A stretch of DNA of 64,000 bases from Nannocystis sp. Lineage in GTDB: Bacteria; Myxococcota_A; Polyangia; Nannocystales; Nannocystaceae. How positions within the stretch are numbered: the first letter of the stretch is position 1; each line of letters begins with the position of its first letter. The notes beneath the pieces are model-generated. The model made no database searches. It worked only from the letters and a program-made list of their open reading frames with translations, and was not told where the DNA came from. The stretch covers positions 186,001 through 250,000 of the forward strand of contig NZ_JADJNN010000011.1 of assembly GCF_016714285.1 (NCBI RefSeq), given 5' to 3'. Positions 27,654-35,307 of the stretch are shown here, piece by piece. The position numbers were made by a program, and so were the translations under genes.

Positions 27654-27675
27654 GCCCCGGGGGCAGCCCCGGGGC
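27654..27675 (+). terminator. Hairpin terminator
   Basis: A perfect 9-bp stem, GCCCCGGGG (27654-27662) with CCCCGGGGC (27667-27675), has the loop GCAG and is followed by CTGTTT. It lies 17 bp after the stop of the large NlpC/P60-like gene. Confidence 0.65.
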
Positions 27676-27681
27676 CTGTTT

Positions 27682-27761
27682 CTGAGCCTCAGAAGTCCAC
27701 GCGCAGCCCGATCGACGGGAAGATCGGCAGCCCGATCCCGCCGGCCGCGCTCGAGAAGTCG
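27682..27761 (-). repeat. Exact 80-bp copy (B) of the TonB-receptor gene 3' end
   Basis: 27682-27761 is identical over 80 bp to 28682-28761, including the receptor's last codons, stop and 8 bp beyond. The match ends abruptly on both sides. It joins the terminator of the NlpC/P60-like gene to an unrelated orphan reading frame. Perfect identity implies a recent copy or ongoing gene conversion with the real receptor gene. Confidence 0.85.
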
Positions 27762-27763
27762 CC

Positions 27764-27844
27764 GTCACCGGCCAAGTGGTCCCGGGCATCGATGCGCGGC
27801 CGGTGACCACGCCGGGCAAGCTGGTCGCCGAGCCCTCGACCTGA
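27764..27844 (+). pseudogene. Orphan C-terminal gene fragment
   Basis: Directly after copy B, the plus strand reads 'VTGQVVPGIDARPVTTPGK' and then 'LVAEPST' before a TGA. It has no start and its upstream side is cut by the repeat junction. The composition looks coding, so this is probably the last 26 or so codons of a lost gene. The family is unknown. Confidence 0.4.
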
Positions 27845-27874
27845 GCCGCGCACTCTGGCAAAGTCCGGCCTGTC

Positions 27875-28492
27875 ATGCACCGACCTGGGCTCTCGATTTC
27901 CGTCTGCTTGCCACTGCTTCTCTCGTTCGCCTGCGCGGGCCCAGCTGACGGGTCGACGGACGGCACCAGCAGCGGGGACACCGGATCGACCGACACCGGC
28001 GGCGACACGCCGACGACGACCGGGGCTCCGAGCGGCGCGCCGATGGTCATGGAACTCCTGGCCAGCGCGCCGAGCCTGACGGAAAACGAGGCGATAATTT
28101 TGACGGCGATCGTGGTCGACCCGGACGGGCTCGACACCATCGTCGCCGGCAAGCTCACCAGCGAGGACGGCAGCGTGTATTATGGGGCTTTCGCGCACAT
28201 GGGCGGCGGCACCTACCAGCTCCCGCTCAGTTGGGAACAGCTCGGCATGGCGGAGAAGATCGACTTCAACGGGTACGAGCAAATGCGCGTGCTCAAGGCC
28301 GACTTTCAGGACATCGACGGCAACCATGGTGAGCGCACGATCGCGATCAAACTGACCTGTGACACCCCGGGCGCCTGCGACGGCACATGCACGGACCTCC
28401 TGGAGGACGACCACAACTGCGGGCAATGCGGCGAGACCTGCCTCGACTTCATGTACGGCTGCAAGAACGGCGAGTGCACGATTGGCGGTTAG
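27875..28492 (+). CDS. Lipoprotein with Cys-rich C-terminus
   Basis: A 205-residue lipoprotein. The signal 'MHRPGLSISVCLPLLLSFAC' ends in a lipobox, followed by a Ser/Thr/Gly/Asp linker to about residue 50. A beta-sandwich-like domain follows (about 55-150; 'LTAIVVDPDGLDTIVAGKL'). The last 40 residues are a compact Cys cluster ('CDGTCTDLLEDDHNCGQCG', 'CLDFMYGCKNGEC'), a pattern widespread in secreted Myxococcota proteins. The gene lies between the repeat/fragment region and a minus-strand gene fragment whose stop overlaps its own stop (TTAG). Confidence 0.75.
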   Translation: MHRPGLSISVCLPLLLSFACAGPADGSTDGTSSGDTGSTDTGGDTPTTTGAPSGAPMVMELLASAPSLTENEAIILTAIVVDPDGLDTIVAGKLTSEDGSVYYGAFAHMGGGTYQLPLSWEQLGMAEKIDFNGYEQMRVLKADFQDIDGNHGERTIAIKLTCDTPGACDGTCTDLLEDDHNCGQCGETCLDFMYGCKNGECTIGG

Positions 28493-28680
28493 TTGCAGGT
28501 GACGTTGCCCATCGAGGCGTTGATGTAGGACGGCAGCACCACGCGGACCTCGGTCTGCGCGGTGTGAAACTGGACCGGCAGGCTGGTCGCGTCGCCGAGG
28601 GCCTTGCGGATCAGCGGGATGCCGCGGCCGACCTGCCCGACCAGGCCGAGCACGCGGGCGGTGGCGGTGAGCAGCGGGTT
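28489..28680 (-). pseudogene. Orphan C-terminal fragment, possibly HATPase/AlbA-type regulator
   Basis: On the minus strand, 63 codons are open and read as real protein: 'RVLGLVGQVGRGIPLIRKAL' then 'VQFHTAQTEVRVVLPSYINA', ending in TAA. No start is present. The 5' side stops at the copy of the CTGAGCCTCAG sequence that follows the TonB receptor's stop, in another frame. The 'GRGIPLIRKAL...VRVVLP' pattern resembles the C-terminal part of ATP-binding AlbA-type transcriptional regulators, which is tentative. It is a 5'-truncated remnant. Confidence 0.5.
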
Positions 28681-28681
28681 C

Positions 28682-28761
28682 CTGAGCCTCAGAAGTCCAC
28701 GCGCAGCCCGATCGACGGGAAGATCGGCAGCCCGATCCCGCCGGCCGCGCTCGAGAAGTCG
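28682..28761 (-). repeat. Parent copy (C) of the repeated TonB-receptor 3' end
   Basis: This is the in-gene version of the segment also found at 27682-27761 (identical) and 24571-24655 (diverged). It covers the last 24 codons of the receptor, its TGA and a few bases beyond, ending in the near-palindrome CTGAGCCTCAG. Confidence 0.85.
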
Positions 28762-31073
28762 TAGTTATAGATATACGCCTCCACGTTGGTCCGATTGTAG
28801 ACATTCTGGACGTCGAGGTACGCGTTGACGCTCGCGCGGCGCAGGGTCCAGCGCTTGTCGACGCGGAGGTCGAGCTGGTGAAACGGCGGGAAGCGGGCGC
28901 TGTTGTAGCTGCCGCTGATCGCCTGAAAACTGCCCTCATATTGCACCGCCCCGAGGATCGGCGTGTAGGGCGTGCCCGAGACCAGGCGGAAGCGGCCGCC
29001 GACCTGCCAGCCGCGCGGCAGCTTGTAGCTGGCGATCAGCGCCAGGTTGTGGCGCTGGTCGAAGTCCGCCGTGAAGCGGGTCGCCGGCAGCGGTCCGCGG
29101 GCCTCGGTGAACAGCTGGCTGCGCATCAGCGTATACGCGACCCAGCCATACAGCCGCCGCGTCAGCGGTTTGCGCAGCAGCAGCTCCAGCCCGTAGTTGC
29201 GGGTGCGCGAGCCCGGCAGCACCTGGCCCAGCACCTGCGCCGGCGTGCCGTTGTTCTGCTCGCGCCAGAAGCCCGTCAGCTCCGCCGTGTAGCCGGCCAG
29301 GAAGTCGTGCTGCGCCGTCGCGCTGGCCTGCAGCGCCCGCGCCACCCGCAGCGTGTCCTCCAGCGGCTGGAACACGATCAGCGGCTCGAAGTTGGAGAAG
29401 AATGTGGGCACGATCAAATTGTCGCTGCCGAGCCGCGCCCCGCCCGGCACCAGGCGACCGTCCGCCGCGTAGCGGCTCACCCGCGGCTGCGAGTAGAGCC
29501 CGACCCCGAAGCGAAAGCTCCAGCGCTCGCCGACCTCGAGCCGACCATTGAGCCGCGGGTCGATCGCGAAGGCCGTCGCCTTCCCCACGACGAAGCCCGC
29601 CGCGCGCACCCCCGGCGTCAGCAGCAGCGGCCCGAGCCGCAGGTGCGCCGTGGTGTAGGCGCCGAGCCAGGTCTCGGTGCCCGTCGCGTCCTGCGCCATC
29701 GTCTCGCCGGGCACCCCGGAGTCGGCCTGCAGCAGCGTCCGCGCCGAGAAGGCGTCGACCTGGAGATCGGCGCCGAACACCAGCATGAAGCGCTGCGACA
29801 GCTCGCGCGCCGCCTCGGCGCGCAGCGAGCTGACATAGTCGCGGCGGTGCTGCACGGCCATCTGCGCCGGCACCTCGCGGCGGCCGATCTCGTAGCGGAA
29901 CGCCGGGCTGACCATCAGGCGCCACAGCCCCGCCCGCTTGCGCAGCACGACATCGGCGCGGTGAAAGTCGCTGCGAAAGTCGAACGCCAGCTCGCCGTCA
30001 CGGCGCAGGCGCAGGCGATCGCCCGAGCCGATCACCCGCGCCGTGATCGTCCCGCCGCCCCGCAGCGGGTGCTCGATCATCGCCTGGTAATCGTAGTAGC
30101 GCGGCAACAGGAAGTCCTGCTCGCCGAGCAGCTTCTGGGCGGCCAGCAATACGCCGTCGATGTAGCCCCGCTGCCCGCCGACGATGAAGCTCCCGCCGCG
30201 CTTGCCGAGCGGCCCCTCGAGCATCGCCCCCGTCGCCGTCAGGTCGACCTTGGCGAAGCCGTGGACCCCGTCGCGCCGGCCGCGACGCGTCTCGATCACC
30301 ACCACCCCGCCGGTCGCGTTGCCGTAGCGGCTGTCGAAGTTGCCCGGCGTGAAGTCGATGCGGTCGATGACATCCGCCGGCACCACGCTCGCCAGCGACA
30401 GCACGTGGAACGCCCGCGGCACCGGGTGCTCCCCGACGAACACCAGCGACTGATTGGGGTTCGCCCCCCGCAGCACCAGGAGCCCCAGCCCGCCCGGCGT
30501 GCGCGCCACCCCCGGCAGGTTCTGCAGCGCCCGCAGCGGGTCGCCCTGCGTGCCCGGCAGCGTCGCGATCTCCTCGCGGCTCAGCGTGCGCCCGGCCACC
30601 GACGGCGCCCGCGTCGGCTCGCTCGCCGTCTTCACCACCGTGCGGTAGGGATTCGACTCGAGCGGCCGCGGGAACAGCTGCGTCGCCGCGCTGCCGCCCC
30701 GCGGCACCTCGATCACCGCCTCGAAGCGATCGAAGCCCGGCGCCACGATCACCAGGCGCACCAGCCCCGGCGGGGTCACCAGCGTCAGCGACCCGTCGTT
30801 GGCCGTGCGGACCTCGCGGATCCACGCCGGTCGATCCGAGGCCGGGTCGGCCCGCGCCGGCAGCCGCCGCGACGACGCCGGCACCGCGATCACGGCCACG
30901 TCCGCCATCGCCGTGCGCGACCCCGCCGCCCGCACCACGCCGTCGATCCTCCCGCACACACCTGGCTTTTCGCACAGGTTCTTCGGGACAGGCGGCGACG
31001 GCCCCGCCGCCCCGGCCGTCCTGGACCCCGCGGCCACCACCAGCCCCGCGACGACCCACGCGATCGGCCTCAC
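28689..31073 (-). CDS. TonB-dependent outer-membrane receptor
   Basis: A 794-residue receptor. The GTG at 31073 overlaps the upstream stop as GTGA and is followed by 'PIAWVVAGLVVAAGSRT', a signal peptide; the ATG at 31103 would overlap the upstream gene further. An N-terminal carboxypeptidase-regulatory-like domain (about 45-140) has 'TANDGSLTLVTPPGLVRLVI'. The plug follows with 'LQNLPGVARTPGGLGLLVLRG' read in two parts and 'TPGNFDSRYGNATGGVV'. The 22-strand barrel comes last and ends 'LPIFPSIGLRVDF', with the terminal Phe expected for BAM insertion. It takes up an unknown ligand using proton-motive force; no ExbBD/TonB is nearby. It is coupled to a lipoprotein that may help binding. Confidence 0.9.
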   Translation of the reverse strand: MRPIAWVVAGLVVAAGSRTAGAAGPSPPVPKNLCEKPGVCGRIDGVVRAAGSRTAMADVAVIAVPASSRRLPARADPASDRPAWIREVRTANDGSLTLVTPPGLVRLVIVAPGFDRFEAVIEVPRGGSAATQLFPRPLESNPYRTVVKTASEPTRAPSVAGRTLSREEIATLPGTQGDPLRALQNLPGVARTPGGLGLLVLRGANPNQSLVFVGEHPVPRAFHVLSLASVVPADVIDRIDFTPGNFDSRYGNATGGVVVIETRRGRRDGVHGFAKVDLTATGAMLEGPLGKRGGSFIVGGQRGYIDGVLLAAQKLLGEQDFLLPRYYDYQAMIEHPLRGGGTITARVIGSGDRLRLRRDGELAFDFRSDFHRADVVLRKRAGLWRLMVSPAFRYEIGRREVPAQMAVQHRRDYVSSLRAEAARELSQRFMLVFGADLQVDAFSARTLLQADSGVPGETMAQDATGTETWLGAYTTAHLRLGPLLLTPGVRAAGFVVGKATAFAIDPRLNGRLEVGERWSFRFGVGLYSQPRVSRYAADGRLVPGGARLGSDNLIVPTFFSNFEPLIVFQPLEDTLRVARALQASATAQHDFLAGYTAELTGFWREQNNGTPAQVLGQVLPGSRTRNYGLELLLRKPLTRRLYGWVAYTLMRSQLFTEARGPLPATRFTADFDQRHNLALIASYKLPRGWQVGGRFRLVSGTPYTPILGAVQYEGSFQAISGSYNSARFPPFHQLDLRVDKRWTLRRASVNAYLDVQNVYNRTNVEAYIYNYDFSSAAGGIGLPIFPSIGLRVDF

Positions 31074-32188
31074 TCCGCCACCTCGAAGCGCAGCCAGGCC
31101 CACACCTGCGAGCGGCCGTCGCCGAGCAGGTAATAGCCATAGATCGTCGCGGGCGCGTCCTCGGGGACCACGAAGTCGACCTGCTGCAGGGCCATCGTGT
31201 CATCGGGCGCCACGTCGGCGGTGAACAGCCAGCTCGAGCTGAAGCTCTCGAAGGTCGCCTGGAACAGCACCTCGCTGCCGTTGCCGAGCAGCGCCTGATA
31301 GAACAGCTGGATGTCGAACACGTCGACCGGCGCGACGATCTCGACCTGCTCGCCGCGGGCCACCGCCACGCTCGCACCGTCGGCCGCGATCAGCTCGCGC
31401 GGCTGTCCATCGACGCCCGTGATCGTCAGCTCGAAGGGCAGCACCGCCGGGTACAGGGCCGGCTGGGCCGCCTGCACCTCGGGCGAGATCCCGTTCAACG
31501 GCAGCGCGTCCGGCAGCCCGGTCGCGGCCGCCACCAGCATCAGCCGCCACAGCGGCCCGAGCGGCAGCGGCTCGATGATCACGATGCACGCCTGAACCGT
31601 CTCGCCGTCGTCCTGCAGCCGGCGCAGGCGATCGACGCAGCTCGCCGTGTCGGTCGCCCCCGCGCCCGCGACCATCATCAGCGCGGGCGGGTCGGCGTAC
31701 AGGTCGACCAGGCTCTGCAGCGCCCCCAGCTCGAGCTCCGGCGCCGCCGCCTGGCCGAGCGCGCAGGTCGTGGTCGAGCCCACGCCCTCGATCTCGCAGG
31801 CCCGCGGCCGAGCGCCCTGCGTGACGTCGCCGAAGCAGCGCGTCGCCCGGCAGTAGAACCACGCCGGCCGCACCGCTCCCGCGTCGATCGGCCCCGCGGG
31901 TCCGACCAGGAAGGGCGTCGCCCGCAGACGGTCACCCGGCATCAACGACGCGACCAGCCGATCGTCGCGCGGCGACTCGGGCGCGTAGGGCCCGCGCACG
32001 GCCACATCGAAGCGGACCGACGCCACGATCGCATGGTCGACCAGCCACGGCGGCGCCCCCTCGGGCAGACAGCCGACCACCGACACGGCCACGACCCCGG
32101 CGATCCCCCGCAGCGCCGCGGATGCCCGGGCCGGACGCCGACCACCCGCGCGTCCGCCGAGTCGCTCGTCCTGGCCTGTTCGGCGCAC
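31070..32188 (-). CDS. Lipoprotein coupled to the TonB receptor
   Basis: A protein of about 372 residues, not recognised as a family. A GTG at 32188 is proposed because an Arg-rich head then leads to 'GIAGVVAVSVVGC', a lipobox. The open frame runs back to 32335 over the divergent SprT-like gene's start region, so the start is uncertain. The mature part has conserved-looking Cys and beta strands ('VRPAWFYCRATRCFGD', 'LWRLMLVAAATGLPDAL') and ends 'YLLGDGRSQVWAWLRFEVAE', suggesting a surface domain of several Ig-like sheets. Its stop overlaps the receptor's GTG start, so the pair is made together. A ligand-capturing partner, as in SusD-type pairs, is an inference from arrangement only. Confidence 0.65.
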   Translation of the reverse strand: MRRTGQDERLGGRAGGRRPARASAALRGIAGVVAVSVVGCLPEGAPPWLVDHAIVASVRFDVAVRGPYAPESPRDDRLVASLMPGDRLRATPFLVGPAGPIDAGAVRPAWFYCRATRCFGDVTQGARPRACEIEGVGSTTTCALGQAAAPELELGALQSLVDLYADPPALMMVAGAGATDTASCVDRLRRLQDDGETVQACIVIIEPLPLGPLWRLMLVAAATGLPDALPLNGISPEVQAAQPALYPAVLPFELTITGVDGQPRELIAADGASVAVARGEQVEIVAPVDVFDIQLFYQALLGNGSEVLFQATFESFSSSWLFTADVAPDDTMALQQVDFVVPEDAPATIYGYYLLGDGRSQVWAWLRFEVAE

Positions 32189-32261
32189 GCCCGGCGCAGT
32201 ATATCGGCCTGGCGCGCCGGTTGTCTCGACCGCCGGCCCTGTGCCAAGCTCCCGCTCCCGC

Positions 32262-33326
32262 ATGCACGCGACCCTCGACGACAAGCTGCATCCGGCCTGG
32301 CTGGCCGAGCTGCGCAGCGCCTGGCACAAGTTCAACGATCACCACCTCGGCGGCCGCCTGCGGCCCCCGGTGCTGCAGATCGACGGCGGCGAGCGCCGCC
32401 TCGGGCGCTGGGAGAGCGACGCCCGCCTCCTCGGCATCGCCCACCACCACGTCTGGAACCACGCCTGGGACGAGGTGCTCGCCACGCTCAAGCACGAGAT
32501 GGCCCACCAGTACGTCGACGAGGTCCTCGGCGGCGACGAGCGCCCGCACGGCCCGCAGTTCGTCCGCGCCTGCGCCCTGCTCGGCATCGAGGCCCACGCC
32601 AGCGGCACCCCCCGCGCGCGCGAGGCCGACGAGCAGAGCAAGACCCTGCGCCGCGTCCACAAGCTGCTCGCGCTGGCGACCAGCGCCAACCGTCACGAAG
32701 CCGAGGCGGCGATGGCCGCCGCCAACACCCTGCTGCTGCGCTACAACCTCGAGCTCCCGACCGGCGGCCCGCCGCTCGGCTACGCCGCGCGCCGCCTCGG
32801 CAGCAGCGCCGCCGCCCTCCCGCTCGACTGGAAATTGGTCGGGGCGATCCTCGCCGAGTTCTTCTTCGTCGAGTGCATCTGGACCACCACCTACAACCCC
32901 CGCCGCGACCGTCACGAGCGCGTCCTCGAGGTCGCCGGCAGCGACGCCAACCTCGAGATGGCCGCCCACGTCCACGCCTTCCTGCACGCCAGTCTCGAGC
33001 GCCTGTGGCAGCACGAGCACCAAAGCCTCTCGCTCCCCGCCGCCCGCAAGCGCGAGTACACCGCCGGCGTCCTGCTCGGCTTTCGCGACAAGCTCCGCCA
33101 GGAACGCAAGCGCAACGCCGAGGCCGGCCTCGTCTGGCTCGGCGACCCCGATCTCCAGCGCTTCTTCCGCGGCCGCCACCCCAACGTGCGCGCCATGGCC
33201 AAGTCCGGCGTGCGCCGCAGCCACGCCCACGAGGCCGGCCGCGCCGCCGGCCAGCGCCTCACCCTGCAGCGCCCCGTGCACGACGAACGCGGCCCCCGCG
33301 GCCGCGCCCTACCCGGGCCGCGCTGA
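32262..33326 (+). CDS. SprT-like zinc-peptidase domain protein with DUF2786
   Basis: A 354-residue cytosolic protein. The N-terminal SprT-like domain (about 1-105) contains 'TLKHEMAHQYVDEVLGGDE', where HEMAH is the zinc-binding catalytic motif, and 'HGPQFVRACALLG' with the third His. Next comes a DUF2786 segment (about 125-165): 'VHKLLALATSANRHEAEAAM', continuing 'AAANTLLLRYNL'. The C-terminal 190 residues are helical and basic, suggesting nucleic-acid contact. SprT/Spartan proteins handle DNA-protein crosslinks, and DUF2786 is often found with them in bacteria. ATG 32262 is preferred; GTG 32241 would add seven residues. Confidence 0.8.
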   Translation: MHATLDDKLHPAWLAELRSAWHKFNDHHLGGRLRPPVLQIDGGERRLGRWESDARLLGIAHHHVWNHAWDEVLATLKHEMAHQYVDEVLGGDERPHGPQFVRACALLGIEAHASGTPRAREADEQSKTLRRVHKLLALATSANRHEAEAAMAAANTLLLRYNLELPTGGPPLGYAARRLGSSAAALPLDWKLVGAILAEFFFVECIWTTTYNPRRDRHERVLEVAGSDANLEMAAHVHAFLHASLERLWQHEHQSLSLPAARKREYTAGVLLGFRDKLRQERKRNAEAGLVWLGDPDLQRFFRGRHPNVRAMAKSGVRRSHAHEAGRAAGQRLTLQRPVHDERGPRGRALPGPR

Positions 33327-33354
33327 CGGCCTTCAGGCCCCGCGCTGACGGCGT

Positions 33355-33960
33355 CTAGGCCCGCGTACGCAGCTCGAGCTCGGCGAAGAAGCGCTCCGCC
33401 CACGGACAGCGCTCGCGCAACACAACCGGGTCGACCGCCTCCAACAGCTCAAAGGCTTGCTTGCCCTTGCTGTAGTCAGCGGCCGATGTGGCCCGTGTGA
33501 TCCCGGCGAGCAGTTCCTGCTTGGGCACCATCTCAACATCACGGCGCTTCGGCAACGCGCTCTCCTGCAGTCGCTGACCGTACTTTCTCCGCAGAACCGC
33601 CATATCCGCGAGGATCCAGGCCTCCATGCACTCGACCATGAAATGCAGATCTTCCTCCCGCGCCCCAGGAGGCCTGACCCAGCCATCACCTTGCCGTATC
33701 CGCACATGCTCCCACGGAGAGGCTTGCGAGACCGGCCCCTCGCTGTCCACCAACAGCAGGCTCTCCTCGCCAAGGCCGCAGGCCGTCGAGAACATCTCGT
33801 ACGCGCGAGAGCGGCTGCCGCAAACCGTGAATTTGGGCATCCGATCCGCGAAGCCCGCGCGCTCGATCAGGATGCAGAACGCCTGCTTGCAGCGGCTCCG
33901 AGTCAGGTGATTGTCCCCGCCCCCCTCGACGAAGATCCGCAGGCTCTCCTGCCGCCTCAC
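33355..33960 (-). CDS. DUF4276 TOPRIM-like protein, partner of the upstream ATPase
   Basis: A 201-residue protein. The GTG at 33960 overlaps the ATPase stop as GTGA and gives 'RQESLRIFVEGGGDNHL' near the N-terminus; the open frame to 34023 is internal to the ATPase gene. The VEGGGD stretch followed by 'SLLLVDSEGPV' (D-x-E) matches the acidic metal-binding motifs of TOPRIM folds. 'REEDLHFMVECMEAWILAD' is typical of DUF4276. DUF4276 genes usually follow RecF/OLD-like ATPases, and in related split systems the TOPRIM protein is the nuclease effector. A nuclease role here is inferred, not shown. Confidence 0.75.
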   Translation of the reverse strand: MRRQESLRIFVEGGGDNHLTRSRCKQAFCILIERAGFADRMPKFTVCGSRSRAYEMFSTACGLGEESLLLVDSEGPVSQASPWEHVRIRQGDGWVRPPGAREEDLHFMVECMEAWILADMAVLRRKYGQRLQESALPKRRDVEMVPKQELLAGITRATSAADYSKGKQAFELLEAVDPVVLRERCPWAERFFAELELRTRA

Positions 33961-35159
33961 CACCGCATACCTCCGAAAAGACCATCCAGCCAGAGCTGGC
34001 CCAGGCTGCCGTGCTGCCGCCATACCGCCACCCGCTCCGCATCAAGCCGGCGCAGCTGCGTGCCGCCATCCACCCGATCACATATCACGATCGCCTCTGG
34101 ATGCTCCGTGAAGCCATCGACCAGCATGGTCGAGTGCGTCGTCACTACCAGCTGCGTGCGCGCCCTGGCATCGAGCAACAGATCGCGAATCACCGGCAGC
34201 GTGTCAGGATGGAGCCCGAGCTCCGGCTCCTCAATCACCACCAACGGCGGCGGCGATGGATCGAGCAAGATCGCCAGCAACGCCAGGAAGCGCAGCGTGC
34301 CATCCGACAGGCGCCGCGCGGGCATGCTGCGGCCGCCGTCAACGACATAGAGCTGGAGCTGACCACCTTCTGGTACAATGTTCACATCATCGAAGCTGGG
34401 GGCGATGATCGCCAGGAGCTCACGAAGACGGCGCTTGAACGCGAAATCGTTGCAGAGCACCGCGAGCCGCGCCGGCAGATTATCGAAGTCCTCCGACAGT
34501 GAATCCGTCCGGACGTCCGCGCGACAACTTGCCCGAATCGGCGCATCGGGCCCAAAGGACCAGTTACGATAGATCCGGATCTTCGCCAATTCGTCCGCCA
34601 GGGCCGAGATCTCCGGGTACGACTCGGGGTCGCGGCGCTGTGACAGGATCGACTGCGTCGGATCGATATCCTCGCGTCGGAGCTCCCGCCGACCCTCCTT
34701 GACGTTGAGCGTCGCACGTCCCTCCTCGTAGCCAAAATAGAAGTAGGGCTTGTCCTTGCCCGCCGTCGCAACTGCGGCTTCGAGGCGCTCGCCCGACACC
34801 ACGAAGGCGCTCCCCTGGGCGCCAAAGCGCAGCCAATAGCGGACCGCGGGCGTTTGGTGCCCTGGCGCGCTGACCAGGCCCGGCGCGCGGACAAACTCGA
34901 TCTTCGCCTCGGCCGCAGGCGCTTCTCCCTTCCACAGGAAGTCGCGTACGCCGCCGCCGTGGCGGATCGGCCGCGGCAGGTCCCGCGGCACCGCCCGCAG
35001 CACCGCCAGCGCCTCGACGAGGTTCGACTTGCCGGCACCGTTCGGCCCGATCAGGACGTTCAGCGGGCCCAGCTCAACCTCCACCACACCTGGCCCGAAG
35101 GACAGAAAACCTTCGAGCGAGATCCGCTCCAGCCAACGATGTTCGGGCGGGGTGGGCAT
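33957..35159 (-). CDS. AAA/RecF-like ATPase of a two-gene putative defence module
   Basis: A 400-residue ABC/SMC-type ATPase (AAA_21/COG4637-like). Walker A is 'LNVLIGPNGAGKSNLVEAL' (about residues 33-51). The signature region is 'RRLSDGTLRFLALLAILLD', Walker B is 'LVVIEEPELGLHPD', and the H-loop is 'TTHSTMLVD'. The middle holds coiled helices and beta strands. Such ATPases sense a trigger and control a partner; in OLD, Gabija and PARIS systems the partner is a TOPRIM protein. The downstream DUF4276 gene overlaps by four bases, so the two are made together. A possible promoter (GATACCTT near 35170-35180) lies just before the ATG. Confidence 0.85.
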   Translation of the reverse strand: MPTPPEHRWLERISLEGFLSFGPGVVEVELGPLNVLIGPNGAGKSNLVEALAVLRAVPRDLPRPIRHGGGVRDFLWKGEAPAAEAKIEFVRAPGLVSAPGHQTPAVRYWLRFGAQGSAFVVSGERLEAAVATAGKDKPYFYFGYEEGRATLNVKEGRRELRREDIDPTQSILSQRRDPESYPEISALADELAKIRIYRNWSFGPDAPIRASCRADVRTDSLSEDFDNLPARLAVLCNDFAFKRRLRELLAIIAPSFDDVNIVPEGGQLQLYVVDGGRSMPARRLSDGTLRFLALLAILLDPSPPPLVVIEEPELGLHPDTLPVIRDLLLDARARTQLVVTTHSTMLVDGFTEHPEAIVICDRVDGGTQLRRLDAERVAVWRQHGSLGQLWLDGLFGGMRW

Positions 35160-35307
35160 GCTGCGGCTTCAAGGTATCCGAGGCCCCTCCGCCTGGAAAG
35201 CCCGAAACGTCTCATACCTCGGCCGCAGACACCGCGCCCGGGCCGCGCACCGGCGGGACCGCACCATGCCGAAGCAGGGTGTCCTGCTCGTCTCGACGAT
35301 CGCCGGG

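Noticed and set aside
27682..28761. The two identical 80-bp copies are exactly 1000 bp apart
   Set aside because: No mechanism depends on a round number. The spacing results from the intervening gene and fragments and is treated as coincidence.
33960..34023. N-terminal extension of the DUF4276 protein to ATG 34023
   Set aside because: It lies wholly inside the ATPase gene, reads as low-complexity sequence, and the GTGA overlap start fits the fold's first strand.
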